Positions 1 through 6,288 of a stretch of DNA of 16,821 nt are shown here, one piece after another. Numbering within the stretch: the first letter of the stretch is position 1; each line of letters begins with the position of its first letter. A model generated the notes under the pieces. That model was not told the DNA's origin. It searched no databases and saw only the letters and a program-made list of their open reading frames with translations. Where the stretch lies: assembly GCA_964361885.1 (NCBI GenBank), contig CAYICL010000012.1, forward strand, positions 1-16,821. Reading direction: 5' to 3'. Source of the stretch: CAYICL01 sp964361885 (lineage in GTDB: Bacteria; Patescibacteriota; Microgenomatia; UBA1400; CG1-02-47-37). The translations under genes were made by a program, and so were the position numbers.

Positions 1-43
1 CGGCAGCTTTTGTTTGCTTGCCTGAAGAGTAAAAAAGAATCGG

Positions 44-69
44 AACATTCCGTTCCGGAACGGAATGTT
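44..69. repeat. 26-nt perfect palindrome at transposase stop codon, possible terminator
   Basis: Two 13-nt arms (44-56 and 57-69) are exact reverse complements, centred on TTCCGGAA. The palindrome touches the transposase stop codon (TAA read from 71 to 69). Read on the minus strand it is followed, after CCGATTC, by a run of six T (31-36 region), so it can act as a rho-independent terminator for the transposase. It could instead mark an element end. Its sequence is unrelated to the hairpins at 180 and 748. Confidence 0.6.
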
Positions 70-731
70 TAGTCTAGACTGAGTTTTTTGATTCCTTGAA
101 GCTGTTTTTGGTAATCGGCTTGATCAAATACAAATTTGTAGTATTCGTCAATATTTTTAAACTGTTTTACTATGAGACTACTTTCCACCTTAGAGGTGGA
201 AAGTTTGGTCAAGGATGAATAGGGATAGGTTTTTAATTGCTCAATCGAGCTGACAACAGAGGAAGAGTAGGGATTAAGATGGATATATCTGGAAACATGT
301 AGTAATTGTTCATTGCTTTCGATGTGAACTGCTTTAAATTTACCTTGGAAGATTGGACCGGATCTTTCGTACTTGGTATTAAAATACTTGGTGTAGCTGT
401 TAGCAAAATTACTTAAGTATTTGGAAATACCATTGTTAACCAACTGTTTTAATAAAAGATGAAAATGGTTGGGCATAAAGCAATAAGCAATTAGATCGAC
501 TAAGTTCTTTTTTTCTTTTTCCAGCTGATTGAGTAAATCGTTCCGATCGTCTTTGTGAAGTGAGAATAACCGTGAATATTTTACAGGCGGATTAACGTGT
601 TTGTAATAAAAAAGCGTGTCCTCCCCTCTTTGATAATCGAATTTATTGGTAAATACCGGTTGAGAAGCGATGCCTTTATTGAAGATGTGATAGATTTCTT
701 CGGTAATTAATGGCACTAATCTTCCGGGCAT
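69..731 (-). CDS. REP-associated (IS200-like, Y1) tyrosine transposase
   Basis: This 220-residue protein resembles the TnpA-REP branch of HUH single-strand transposases, which nick and rejoin DNA at hairpins through a 5' phosphotyrosine. The metal-binding HUH motif is H89-F-H91 in MPNHFHLLL. The catalytic tyrosine is probably Y113 or Y116 in NSYTKYFN, followed by the family-typical GPIFQGKFK (about 125-133) and a RYIHLNP segment (148-154). The N-terminal YHIFNKG is also typical. Length fits the family. The only cofactor-like features nearby are hairpins: one in codons for residues 176-183 and one just upstream. An extended -10 box sits 7 nt before the start. Single-copy REP transposases are often domesticated, so mobility is not assured. 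Confidence 0.85.
   Translation of the reverse strand: MPGRLVPLITEEIYHIFNKGIASQPVFTNKFDYQRGEDTLFYYKHVNPPVKYSRLFSLHKDDRNDLLNQLEKEKKNLVDLIAYCFMPNHFHLLLKQLVNNGISKYLSNFANSYTKYFNTKYERSGPIFQGKFKAVHIESNEQLLHVSRYIHLNPYSSSVVSSIEQLKTYPYSSLTKLSTSKVESSLIVKQFKNIDEYYKFVFDQADYQKQLQGIKKLSLD
180..204. repeat. 25-nt hairpin, copy 1, inside transposase CDS
   Basis: Arms of 11 nt (180-190 and 194-204) are exact reverse complements around a 3-nt loop. The arm begins ACTTTCCACCT. The stretch is identical over all 25 nt to 748-772. Here it lies in the transposase gene, where the minus strand reads LSTSKVES near residues 177-184, downstream of all catalytic motifs. Confidence 0.85.
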
Positions 732-738
732 TAAGGTG

Positions 739-747
739 ATTATAGCA
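739..747 (-). promoter_or_regulatory. Extended -10 promoter of the transposase
   Basis: The minus strand reads TGC-TATAAT, a perfect extended -10 element, followed by 7 nt (CACCTTA) and the ATG at 731. Transcription would start at or next to the start codon. No recognisable -35 exists because the 25-nt hairpin at 748-772 occupies that place. Confidence 0.6.
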
Positions 748-772
748 ACTTTCCACCTTAGAGGTGGAAAGT
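748..772. repeat. 25-nt hairpin, copy 2, at transposase promoter
   Basis: Identical to 180-204: 11-nt arms and a 3-nt loop. It directly abuts the extended -10 box of the transposase and also lies about 40 nt upstream of pilD. A REP-like recognition site or an autoregulatory site for the transposase is an inference from its place and its identity with copy 1. Confidence 0.85.
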
Positions 773-794
773 CTTAGTTGGAAAGTTGAGCATA

Positions 795-803
795 TGGTAA
801 GAT
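795..803 (+). promoter_or_regulatory. Extended -10 promoter of the pilus operon
   Basis: TGG-TAAGAT matches the TGnTAnnnT extended -10 form. The box ends 6 nt before the pilD ATG at 810, so the message would be leaderless. The same TAAGAT-6 nt-ATG layout recurs before the PilX-like gene. No good -35 at 17 nt is seen. Confidence 0.5.
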
Positions 804-809
804 GGAAGG

Positions 810-1586
810 ATGGATTTTTTAGTGCTTTTCTTGTTGGGGATTTCAGTGGGTAGTTTTTTGAACGTGGTAATTTTCAGATTGAGAACCGGTGATTCAGGGA
901 TGAGGGGCAGGTCGTACTGCGATCATTGCAAAGTTCAAATTGCCTGGTATGACAACATTCCCCTGCTCTCCTACTTGATACTGAAGGGAAAATGCCGGAA
1001 GTGCAAAGAAAAGATACCGGTAGATTATTTCTTAATTGAGTTGTTAACAGGAATTGAGTTTGTCTGGGTGTACTGGCTATTAAAGATGAATTTTGCTTTT
1101 TTCGGCCGGGTAGAGGGATTTTACAGTCTGGCTTTACTGGTTTACTGGCTGGTGTTGTTTACCGGGTCCTTAGCCATAGCGATTTATGATTTTAAGTACA
1201 GGCTGATTCCGGACGAGGTTTTAGGCTTAATGGTGGGAGCGGCCGGGTTAAGGCTGATATTTACCCAGCAATGGCAATATGTGTTGGTGGGAATAGGCTC
1301 CAGTTTGTTTTTGTTAAGTATTTTACTGATTACCAGAGGCAAAGGTATGGGTTGGGGAGATGTTAAGCTGGGGTTTTTGCTGGGTTTGGTTTTAGGCTGG
1401 CCGCAAGTGCTCATTGCTTATATTCTGGCTTTCTTGACAGGGGCTTTGGTTGGTGTGATACTTATTTTAATTAACAAAAAAAGATTTAAAGATAAAATAG
1501 CCTTTGGGCCGTTTTTGCTCCTGGGGATGATGATTGCCAAACTCTGGGGCTGGCCGATATGGCTATGGTATTTAAGATTTTTATGA
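810..1586 (+). CDS. pilD: Prepilin peptidase / N-methyltransferase PilD (A24 family)
   Basis: A 258-residue polytopic membrane protease that cleaves prepilin leaders after the conserved Gly and, in bifunctional members, methylates the new N-terminus. The GSFLNVVIFRL signature is at 14-24. A cytoplasmic zinc loop has C37-C40 and C62-C65 (CDHC, CRKC). The two catalytic aspartates are D127 in YDFKYRLIPD and D184 in GWGDVKLG. Seven to eight hydrophobic segments follow. The start at 810 is the first ATG after an in-frame stop (798-800). The last codons overlap the next gene as ATGA, so the two are likely translationally coupled. Its position at the head of six pilin-like genes fits its role as their processing enzyme. 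Confidence 0.95.
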   Translation: MDFLVLFLLGISVGSFLNVVIFRLRTGDSGMRGRSYCDHCKVQIAWYDNIPLLSYLILKGKCRKCKEKIPVDYFLIELLTGIEFVWVYWLLKMNFAFFGRVEGFYSLALLVYWLVLFTGSLAIAIYDFKYRLIPDEVLGLMVGAAGLRLIFTQQWQYVLVGIGSSLFLLSILLITRGKGMGWGDVKLGFLLGLVLGWPQVLIAYILAFLTGALVGVILILINKKRFKDKIAFGPFLLLGMMIAKLWGWPIWLWYLRFL

Positions 1587-2026
1587 AAAGAGGCAGGCAG
1601 GGGTTTACCTTACTGGAACTATTAGTCACCATTTCGATTATCGGCATATTAATCGGGGTTGGTTCGGTTAGTTTTTCCACTGCCCAGAAGAGGGGTCGGG
1701 ATTCAAGGAGACAGGCAGACATGAAAGCGATGCAGACTTCTTTAGAGCAATGTTATGCGTTAGATACCAGGTATCCGGCCAGTGTTACTGAAGGCAGTGC
1801 CTTGACCTGTTTTGGGACGGCAGTGACGATGAATAGCGTGCCTTCAGATCCAAAAGACACTTATGTTTATACTTATACGGTTAATGCGGCTGCGATTAAA
1901 ACCAGCTATTGTTTATGCGCTTTGATGGAAACTGTTGGTTCAGGTAATGCCAATACAGCCGGAGCGGTAGGGGTTTGTGCTTTGGGTGGAACAAAAAATT
2001 ATTTTTGCGTTTCCAACCAGCAATAA
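1583..2026 (+). CDS. Type IV major-pilin-like protein (GspG/PilA fold)
   Basis: A 147-residue prepilin: short basic leader MKRGRQG, cleavage before F, then FTLLELLVTISIIGILIG with Glu at mature position 5, the standard pilin N-terminal helix. RGRDSRRQADMKAMQTSLEQ is the usual amphipathic continuation of the helix. The globular part has several Cys (in LEQCY, LTCFG, YCLCA, GVCAL and YFCVS) that probably form disulfides outside the cell. The start was placed at 1583 rather than at an upstream in-frame ATG at 1559 because 1583 gives an ATGA overlap with the pilD stop and a normal leader length. It is similar in plan to the next gene, so the pair may be a duplication. Confidence 0.88.
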   Translation: MKRGRQGFTLLELLVTISIIGILIGVGSVSFSTAQKRGRDSRRQADMKAMQTSLEQCYALDTRYPASVTEGSALTCFGTAVTMNSVPSDPKDTYVYTYTVNAAAIKTSYCLCALMETVGSGNANTAGAVGVCALGGTKNYFCVSNQQ

Positions 2027-2029
2027 ATT

Positions 2030-2452
2030 ATGAAAAAAGCTTACCTGTGCAAGCAGGGTTTTACTTTTATTGAAATATTGGTAGTGATCACGATTATTGG
2101 GGTGTTGACTTTGGTTGGGACCACTAATTTTGCGGTGGTCAATAAAAAGGCCAGGGACGGCAAGCGTCAAGGAGATTTAGAACAGATAAAAGCAGCTTTG
2201 GAGATGTACAGGACTGATGTGAAAGCTTATCCCAACTCTGGTAGTTGGCAGCCAACAGTCGGAGGATCATTAAATTATAGCGGCACTACTTATATAAATA
2301 ATATTGCAGGAGATCCGAAAACCGGTTTGCAATACTATTATTCTTCAAACACTATCACGTTTAAGCTATGCGCCCAATTAGAATTAACTCCAGCGGTCGA
2401 TACTTGTACAGAAAGCGGGAGTCATAACTACGGGATTACTAATCCGCTATAA
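2030..2452 (+). CDS. Type IV major-pilin-like protein, second copy
   Basis: A 140-residue prepilin with leader MKKAYLCKQG, then FTFIEILVVITIIGVLTLVG with Glu at position 5. The helix continues as KARDGKRQGDLEQIKAALE, close to the preceding pilin (RGRDSRRQAD), and both have a DPK motif followed by a Tyr-rich strand in the globular part. A Cys pair (KLCAQ and DTCTE) near the C-terminus probably makes the terminal disulfide loop. It starts 3 nt after the previous stop. Which of the two copies forms the fibre cannot be told from sequence. Confidence 0.87.
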   Translation: MKKAYLCKQGFTFIEILVVITIIGVLTLVGTTNFAVVNKKARDGKRQGDLEQIKAALEMYRTDVKAYPNSGSWQPTVGGSLNYSGTTYINNIAGDPKTGLQYYYSSNTITFKLCAQLELTPAVDTCTESGSHNYGITNPL

Positions 2453-2460
2453 TATAAGTG

Positions 2461-2970
2461 ATGATATCTGCCCGGAAATTAAAGCCAGCCGCCTGCCTGC
2501 CGGCAAGGCAGGGTTTTACTTTAATTGAGTTGATGGTGGCAGTATTAGTGGCAGGAATTTTGGTGGCCGGAGGCTTGGCAGCTTTTCGGGGCATAGGGAC
2601 AAAACAGGTAGTTAAACAAGCAGGAATTGGTTTTCAGGCTAATTTAAGGCTGTTTCAGCAGAAAGCCTTAAGCGGTGAAAAACCAACGGTGTGTACCGCG
2701 GCTGATAAATTAGAAGGCTATTGGGTAAGATATGTTGATAGCACCGATTATTCGCTGCAAGCCAAATGCGGCGCTAAGACGCCTCCGGAAAACATCATTA
2801 CCTTACCAGAAGAAGTTGAGTTTATCGGATCTTTTGGGAATCTTTTTTTCCCCACTTTGAAATCCGGGATTGAGGGAGCAGCTCCTGAAACTATTACTTT
2901 AACAAAAGACGGTTTTAGTTATGAAATAACAGTAGAAAAGAGCGGAATGATCAAAGGCGCAATGTTATGA
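2461..2970 (+). CDS. GspH/FimT-like minor pilin
   Basis: A 169-residue prepilin. The leader is unusually long: MISARKLKPA, then ACLPARQG encoded by a palindromic repeat, then FTLIELMVAVLVAGILVAG with Glu5. The continuing region (QAGIGFQANLRLFQQKAL) and a beta-rich C-terminal half (ITLTKDGFSYEITVEKSG) fit the GspH/FimT type of pseudopilin, thought to sit in the tip-priming complex. A GTG at 2458 is directly upstream and could be the start instead; ATG at 2461 was preferred. The gene ends in an ATGA overlap with the next one. Assignment to the GspH class is by order and overall look, so moderate. Confidence 0.8.
   Translation: MISARKLKPAACLPARQGFTLIELMVAVLVAGILVAGGLAAFRGIGTKQVVKQAGIGFQANLRLFQQKALSGEKPTVCTAADKLEGYWVRYVDSTDYSLQAKCGAKTPPENIITLPEEVEFIGSFGNLFFPTLKSGIEGAAPETITLTKDGFSYEITVEKSGMIKGAML
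2486..2525. repeat. 40-nt direct repeat with GC-rich palindrome, copy 1
   Basis: These 40 nt are identical to 3402-3441. The core 2492-2512 is an imperfect palindrome: arms CCTGCCTGCC and GGCAAGGCAGG pair over 10 bp with one bulged A, centred on TGCCGGCA. It encodes AACLPARQGFTLI across the prepilin leader and cleavage site. The rest of the repeat (GGTTTTACTTTAAT) encodes the conserved pilin start and could be shared by descent; the palindrome is not needed for pilin function. Confidence 0.85.
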
Positions 2971-3398
2971 AAAATAGCGGCCAGTCATTAGTGGAGGTAA
3001 TCATTGCTGTCGGAGCCATGAGTTTACTAATGGTAGCTTTATTGGCATTGGTTAGTTTGTCAATCAGAAGTAACCGGTTATCCCAGAGCCGGGCAGAGGC
3101 AGTCGCTTTAGCAGAGGAAGGGATAGAGTTGATGCGGGCTTACCGGGATTTAAGCTGGACCGATTTATCTTCAAAAGCCCCTGGAAATTATGGTTTAGAG
3201 AAAAATTGGACGGTAGAGACAGGCTCATGGATCGATTGTCCTGCAGGAAAAAATATTGATAATTTTTTTACCCGCTGTGTTGAAGTTATCGCTGATGGAG
3301 CTAATCAGGTTAATATTCAGGTAGTGGTGTCCTGGCAAGAAGGCAGTCAGACTTATCAAACAGTCCAGACAACTAATTTGTCTTTATGGGAAAGATAA
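2967..3398 (+). CDS. PilV/GspI-like minor pilin
   Basis: A 143-residue prepilin with the short leader MKNSG, then QSLVEVIIAVGAMSLLMVALLAL; Glu is kept at mature position 5, while position 1 is Gln instead of Phe. The helix ends in SQSRAEAVALAEEGIELMRAYRD, the AEEGIE stretch being typical of PilV/GspI proteins. A short beta-rich domain with two Cys (DCPAG and RCVEV) follows. It starts on an ATGA overlap with the preceding gene and overlaps the next one by 13 nt, so translation is probably coupled along the minor pilin set. Confidence 0.82.
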   Translation: MKNSGQSLVEVIIAVGAMSLLMVALLALVSLSIRSNRLSQSRAEAVALAEEGIELMRAYRDLSWTDLSSKAPGNYGLEKNWTVETGSWIDCPAGKNIDNFFTRCVEVIADGANQVNIQVVVSWQEGSQTYQTVQTTNLSLWER

Positions 3399-3904
3399 AA
3401 TCAGCCGCCTGCCTGCCGGCAAGGCAGGGTTTTACTTTAATAGAGATACTGGTGGCATCAGGGATAATGGTTTTATTCTCGCTAACTTTAATCAGCTTGT
3501 TTTTAGCCACTGTCCGGGGAGGGACTAAGGCTCAAGTAGTGCAGGCAGTACATCAGGAGGGTAATTATGCTTTGAAAACTATGGCGCGGATGATACGGCA
3601 GAGTCAAGGGGTAACTTGTACGAATGGCAATACAAAGGCGAACGTGACTAACTTGGACAACGGGACGACGGTATTTAGCATCGTCACTGACAGTCTGGTC
3701 GACAAGATTGCTTCCAACAGCAGTGAGTTTTTAACCGGGGCCGGCGGGGAAGTTTCTGACTTGAGGTTTAGTTGTTATGATGGCAATAACGGTAAGGTGG
3801 TAACGATCAGTTTTACCTTAACTGCCGGGAGCGGAGCAGGCAGTCAGGCCCAAGAAAAATTAACTCAGAACTTTAGCACTTCAGTCTCGGTTAGAAATGA
3901 CTGA
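3386..3904 (+). CDS. PilW/GspJ-like minor pilin
   Basis: A 172-residue prepilin. The leader MGKIKSA is followed by ACLPARQG from the palindromic repeat, then FTLIEILVASGIMVLFSLTLISLF with Glu5. The following TKAQVVQAVHQEGNYALKTMARMIRQS resembles the PilW/GspJ helix region. The globular part is rich in Ser, Thr and Asn, with two Cys (VTCTN and FSCYD). The gene begins inside the end of the previous one. The palindrome lies only about 22 nt after the start codon, where an RNA stem could affect initiation. The GspJ/PilW class is inferred from gene order H-I-J. Confidence 0.8.
   Translation: MGKIKSAACLPARQGFTLIEILVASGIMVLFSLTLISLFLATVRGGTKAQVVQAVHQEGNYALKTMARMIRQSQGVTCTNGNTKANVTNLDNGTTVFSIVTDSLVDKIASNSSEFLTGAGGEVSDLRFSCYDGNNGKVVTISFTLTAGSGAGSQAQEKLTQNFSTSVSVRND
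3402..3441. repeat. 40-nt direct repeat with GC-rich palindrome, copy 2
   Basis: Identical to 2486-2525, 916 nt further on and in the same orientation and reading frame (ACLPARQG). The palindromic core is 3408-3428. Flanking sequence before the repeat differs between copies, and after it the two genes diverge within a few codons. Confidence 0.85.
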
Positions 3905-3910
3905 GAAGAG

Positions 3911-3940
3911 TTTACAGAACATAAATAAATAGTATAAGAT
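3911..3940 (+). promoter_or_regulatory. Internal promoter before the PilX-like gene
   Basis: TTTACA (3911-3916) could be a -35. The overlapping boxes TATAAG (3933-3938, spacer 16) and TAAGAT (3935-3940, spacer 18) could be the -10. TAAGAT ends 6 nt before the ATG at 3947, matching the pilD layout. This is the only gap of more than 10 nt within the operon, which also suggests a separate start. Confidence 0.5.
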
Positions 3941-3946
3941 TGTAGT

Positions 3947-4720
3947 ATGCGATTTAAAAAAGAAAAATTGTTTAAAGCCGGACAAGCCGCCTTGATGGTA
4001 GTTTTGGTGATGGCGGTGGCTTTAGGTTTTGGGATATCAATTATTTCTCAGTCAACGACGGATATAAGGATGACCGAACAGGAGCAGGAAGCTGCCAGAG
4101 CTTTTAATGCGGCTGAGGCAGGGATTGAGGCGGCATTAAAAGACTTAAGCGCAGTTCCAACAATATTAACAATTGATGGGATTCAGGTGAATTATTCGGT
4201 TACAAGTAAAAATGATTTTGAAGGGGTTTATAAAGAGGGGGAAACGGCCCAGGTTTTAATTGGCGGCAATGGTTGGTTGAATATCGAGTGGGTTAAGTCG
4301 GGAGAGGATCCGGGAACATGTATTGGAGCAAGTAATCAAGCCCCAGCCTCTTTATTGATTACGGTTCACAAAGATGATAACACAGTTAGAAGAGTCGGAA
4401 TTAATGCCTGTGATTTACAAGGTGTTAATGGAATGAGCAATGCAACAGAGACAGGAAGTGATGGTTATGCTTGGCTGTATAGATTAAGAGTTTATGATCA
4501 AGAAGATATGCTAAGAATTATTCCGATATACCACCAAGTCAGCATAAGAGTAACAAGAGGAGCATGGGGAGCAGCTTTACCGGTACAACTTTATCAGATT
4601 AACTCAACCGCCCAGACAGAGACTAAAGAAACCAAGGCGATTGAGGTGACCAGAACCGAACCGGCTACGCCAAGTGTATTTGATTATGTTTTATTTAGCG
4701 GTTCAAATTTAGTTAAGTAA
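3947..4720 (+). CDS. PilX-like pilus assembly protein
   Basis: A 257-residue protein with one N-terminal membrane helix. After MRFKKEKLFKAG comes QAALMVVLVMAVALGFGISIIS, then TTDIRMTEQEQEAARAFNAAEAGIEAAL, which matches the PilX N-terminal pattern (helix, then AFNAAEAGIE). It lacks the Glu at mature position 5 found in all five other pilin-like proteins, as in GspK-type tip pseudopilins. The remainder is a beta-rich extracellular domain with two Cys (GTCIG and NACDL). A possible own promoter lies in the 42-nt gap upstream; pilM follows 8 nt later. It is probably part of the pilus tip or priming complex. Confidence 0.75.
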   Translation: MRFKKEKLFKAGQAALMVVLVMAVALGFGISIISQSTTDIRMTEQEQEAARAFNAAEAGIEAALKDLSAVPTILTIDGIQVNYSVTSKNDFEGVYKEGETAQVLIGGNGWLNIEWVKSGEDPGTCIGASNQAPASLLITVHKDDNTVRRVGINACDLQGVNGMSNATETGSDGYAWLYRLRVYDQEDMLRIIPIYHQVSIRVTRGAWGAALPVQLYQINSTAQTETKETKAIEVTRTEPATPSVFDYVLFSGSNLVK

Positions 4721-4728
4721 ACCTGCCT

Positions 4729-5730
4729 ATGAGCGTATTTTTTGGTCTTGACGTCGGTTCGTCTCAAATAAAGGTATTGCAAGCGGAGAAATCAAGCCAG
4801 GGTTTTAAGCTGGTTAATTATAGCGCGGTCGATCTGTCAGCAAGCGAAGAAAAAACTGAAACGATTAAGCGGGCTTTGCATTTAGCCAAAATCAAACCCG
4901 GAACAGATGTAAATTTAGCTTTATCGGAAGCTGATGTTTATACCAGAATAATTGAGACTCCCCGATTATCCGAAGCAGAATTAGCTTCATCAATTCGATA
5001 TGAAGCCGAAGAATATATTCCGGTGCCTTTGGATGAAGTAGAGTTGTACCATCAGATAGTGTCTGACCCGGAAGAATTGGTTGGAGCAAAAACAATGAGA
5101 GTCTTGTTAATTGCCGTACCAAAAGAGAGAATTAAGTTATTAACAGAACTGATGGATGAAGTGGGCTTGATTCCTAAAAGTCTGGAGACAGAGCTGTTTT
5201 CCTTAAAACGGATTTTTTCCAGTCCAAAAAAATATCAAATTTTGGTATTGTTTAGCCACAAAACTACCGATTTAATGATTTTGGATAAAGGCTTACCCAG
5301 ATTTATGCATGCTTTACCATCAGGCGGATTAGCCTTGACAAAAACATTAGCCAGTGAGCTGGCTTTAGCCGAAGATCAGGCAGAACAGTATAAAAGAACT
5401 TATGGTTTACAAGCTGAGTTGCTGGAAGGCAAAGTAGCCGGGGTGTTAGCGCCGGCAATTGATGAAGTGATTAATCAAATAAACAAAGCCTTAGTTTATT
5501 TACAGCAACAGGGCCAGTCAAGAACCCCGGAGCAATTAGTGATAGCCGGCGGCGGGGCGATGCTGCCGGGATTGAGCGGCTATTTAGTCAAGAAAATGAA
5601 TCTTGAAGTAGTCGTAGGCGATCCCTTGGAGCGGTTTATAAAAGACGAGAAATTTAAACAAATAATTACTTCAGAGGTTAATCCGCATTTGGCGATTGTC
5701 ACCAGCTTAGCGGTTAAAGACTGGTTATGA
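4729..5730 (+). CDS. pilM: Type IV pilus assembly ATPase-like protein PilM
   Basis: A 333-residue actin-like cytoplasmic protein. The phosphate-1 motif FGLDVGSSQIKVLQ lies at 5-18, and the adenosine motif LVIAGGGAMLPGL at about 270-282 near the C-terminus. Both are typical of the FtsA/PilM fold. PilM binds the cytoplasmic N-terminus of PilN and links the alignment complex to the motor ATPases, whose genes are not in this window. The ESIRYEAEEYIP-like segment (SSIRYEAEEYIPVPLDEV, about 86-103) is family-typical. The gene overlaps pilN by ATGA, which fits their direct partnership. Confidence 0.92.
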   Translation: MSVFFGLDVGSSQIKVLQAEKSSQGFKLVNYSAVDLSASEEKTETIKRALHLAKIKPGTDVNLALSEADVYTRIIETPRLSEAELASSIRYEAEEYIPVPLDEVELYHQIVSDPEELVGAKTMRVLLIAVPKERIKLLTELMDEVGLIPKSLETELFSLKRIFSSPKKYQILVLFSHKTTDLMILDKGLPRFMHALPSGGLALTKTLASELALAEDQAEQYKRTYGLQAELLEGKVAGVLAPAIDEVINQINKALVYLQQQGQSRTPEQLVIAGGGAMLPGLSGYLVKKMNLEVVVGDPLERFIKDEKFKQIITSEVNPHLAIVTSLAVKDWL

Positions 5731-6287
5731 TAGCGGAAGTTAACCTGTTTGAAAAAAAAATTCAAAAGATCAGAAGAAGTTTAAAATTGAAGTTTTTGGC
5801 GATCAGGCTTCTGATAGGTTCAGTCCTGGTATTAGCTTTGGTTTTAATCGGGCTGTCCAGTTATAGCCTGGTCGTAGCTAAAGCTAATCAGAAGCTGGAA
5901 ACTAAAATTGAAACTACAAAAAAACAAATCAGCAATTTAAGCGAGATAGAAAGCAAGCAAGTATATTTATTGAGTAAATTAGGCTCTTTTGAACCTCTTA
6001 TTCAAACCCAAGAAATCAGTCAGGCAGTAGTAGAAACAATATTTGAATTATTGCCTAACGGCACCAGCTTAAAAGGATTTGAAGTGGCTGAAGACGGCGT
6101 GATTAGTTTGACAGGCAGTGTGCCAGATTTTACGATTTTTAATGAATTACTTTATCGGATCAAACAGACAAATAACTATCGATTACCGATAATACGAGCT
6201 GTAGCCGACCAAGTCAGTTTGGGAGCAGACGGCTCAGTAAATTTTAGTATAAATATTACTATCAATATTAATAAAACCAATAGTTAA
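5727..6287 (+). CDS. pilN: Type IV pilus inner-membrane protein PilN
   Basis: A 186-residue protein with a short cytoplasmic N-terminus, one membrane helix (about 26-50, AIRLLIGSVLVLALVLIGL), a coiled-coil stretch (LETKIETTKKQISNLSEIES) and a small C-terminal domain. The N-terminal VNLFEKK stands where family members carry NLLP, the peptide that docks into PilM; the change from LLP to LFE is notable but the position is kept. The ATGA overlap with pilM and a 1-nt gap to pilO make the M-N-O trio. No lipoprotein pilP or secretin pilQ gene follows, as expected for a cell without an outer membrane. Confidence 0.85.
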   Translation: MIAEVNLFEKKIQKIRRSLKLKFLAIRLLIGSVLVLALVLIGLSSYSLVVAKANQKLETKIETTKKQISNLSEIESKQVYLLSKLGSFEPLIQTQEISQAVVETIFELLPNGTSLKGFEVAEDGVISLTGSVPDFTIFNELLYRIKQTNNYRLPIIRAVADQVSLGADGSVNFSINITININKTNS

Positions 6288-6288
6288 G

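Noticed and set aside
1..43. Open frame at the left edge that might be the 3' end of an upstream gene
   Set aside because: More than one frame is open for part of this stretch and none of the short peptides is recognisable, so no gene end can be assigned.
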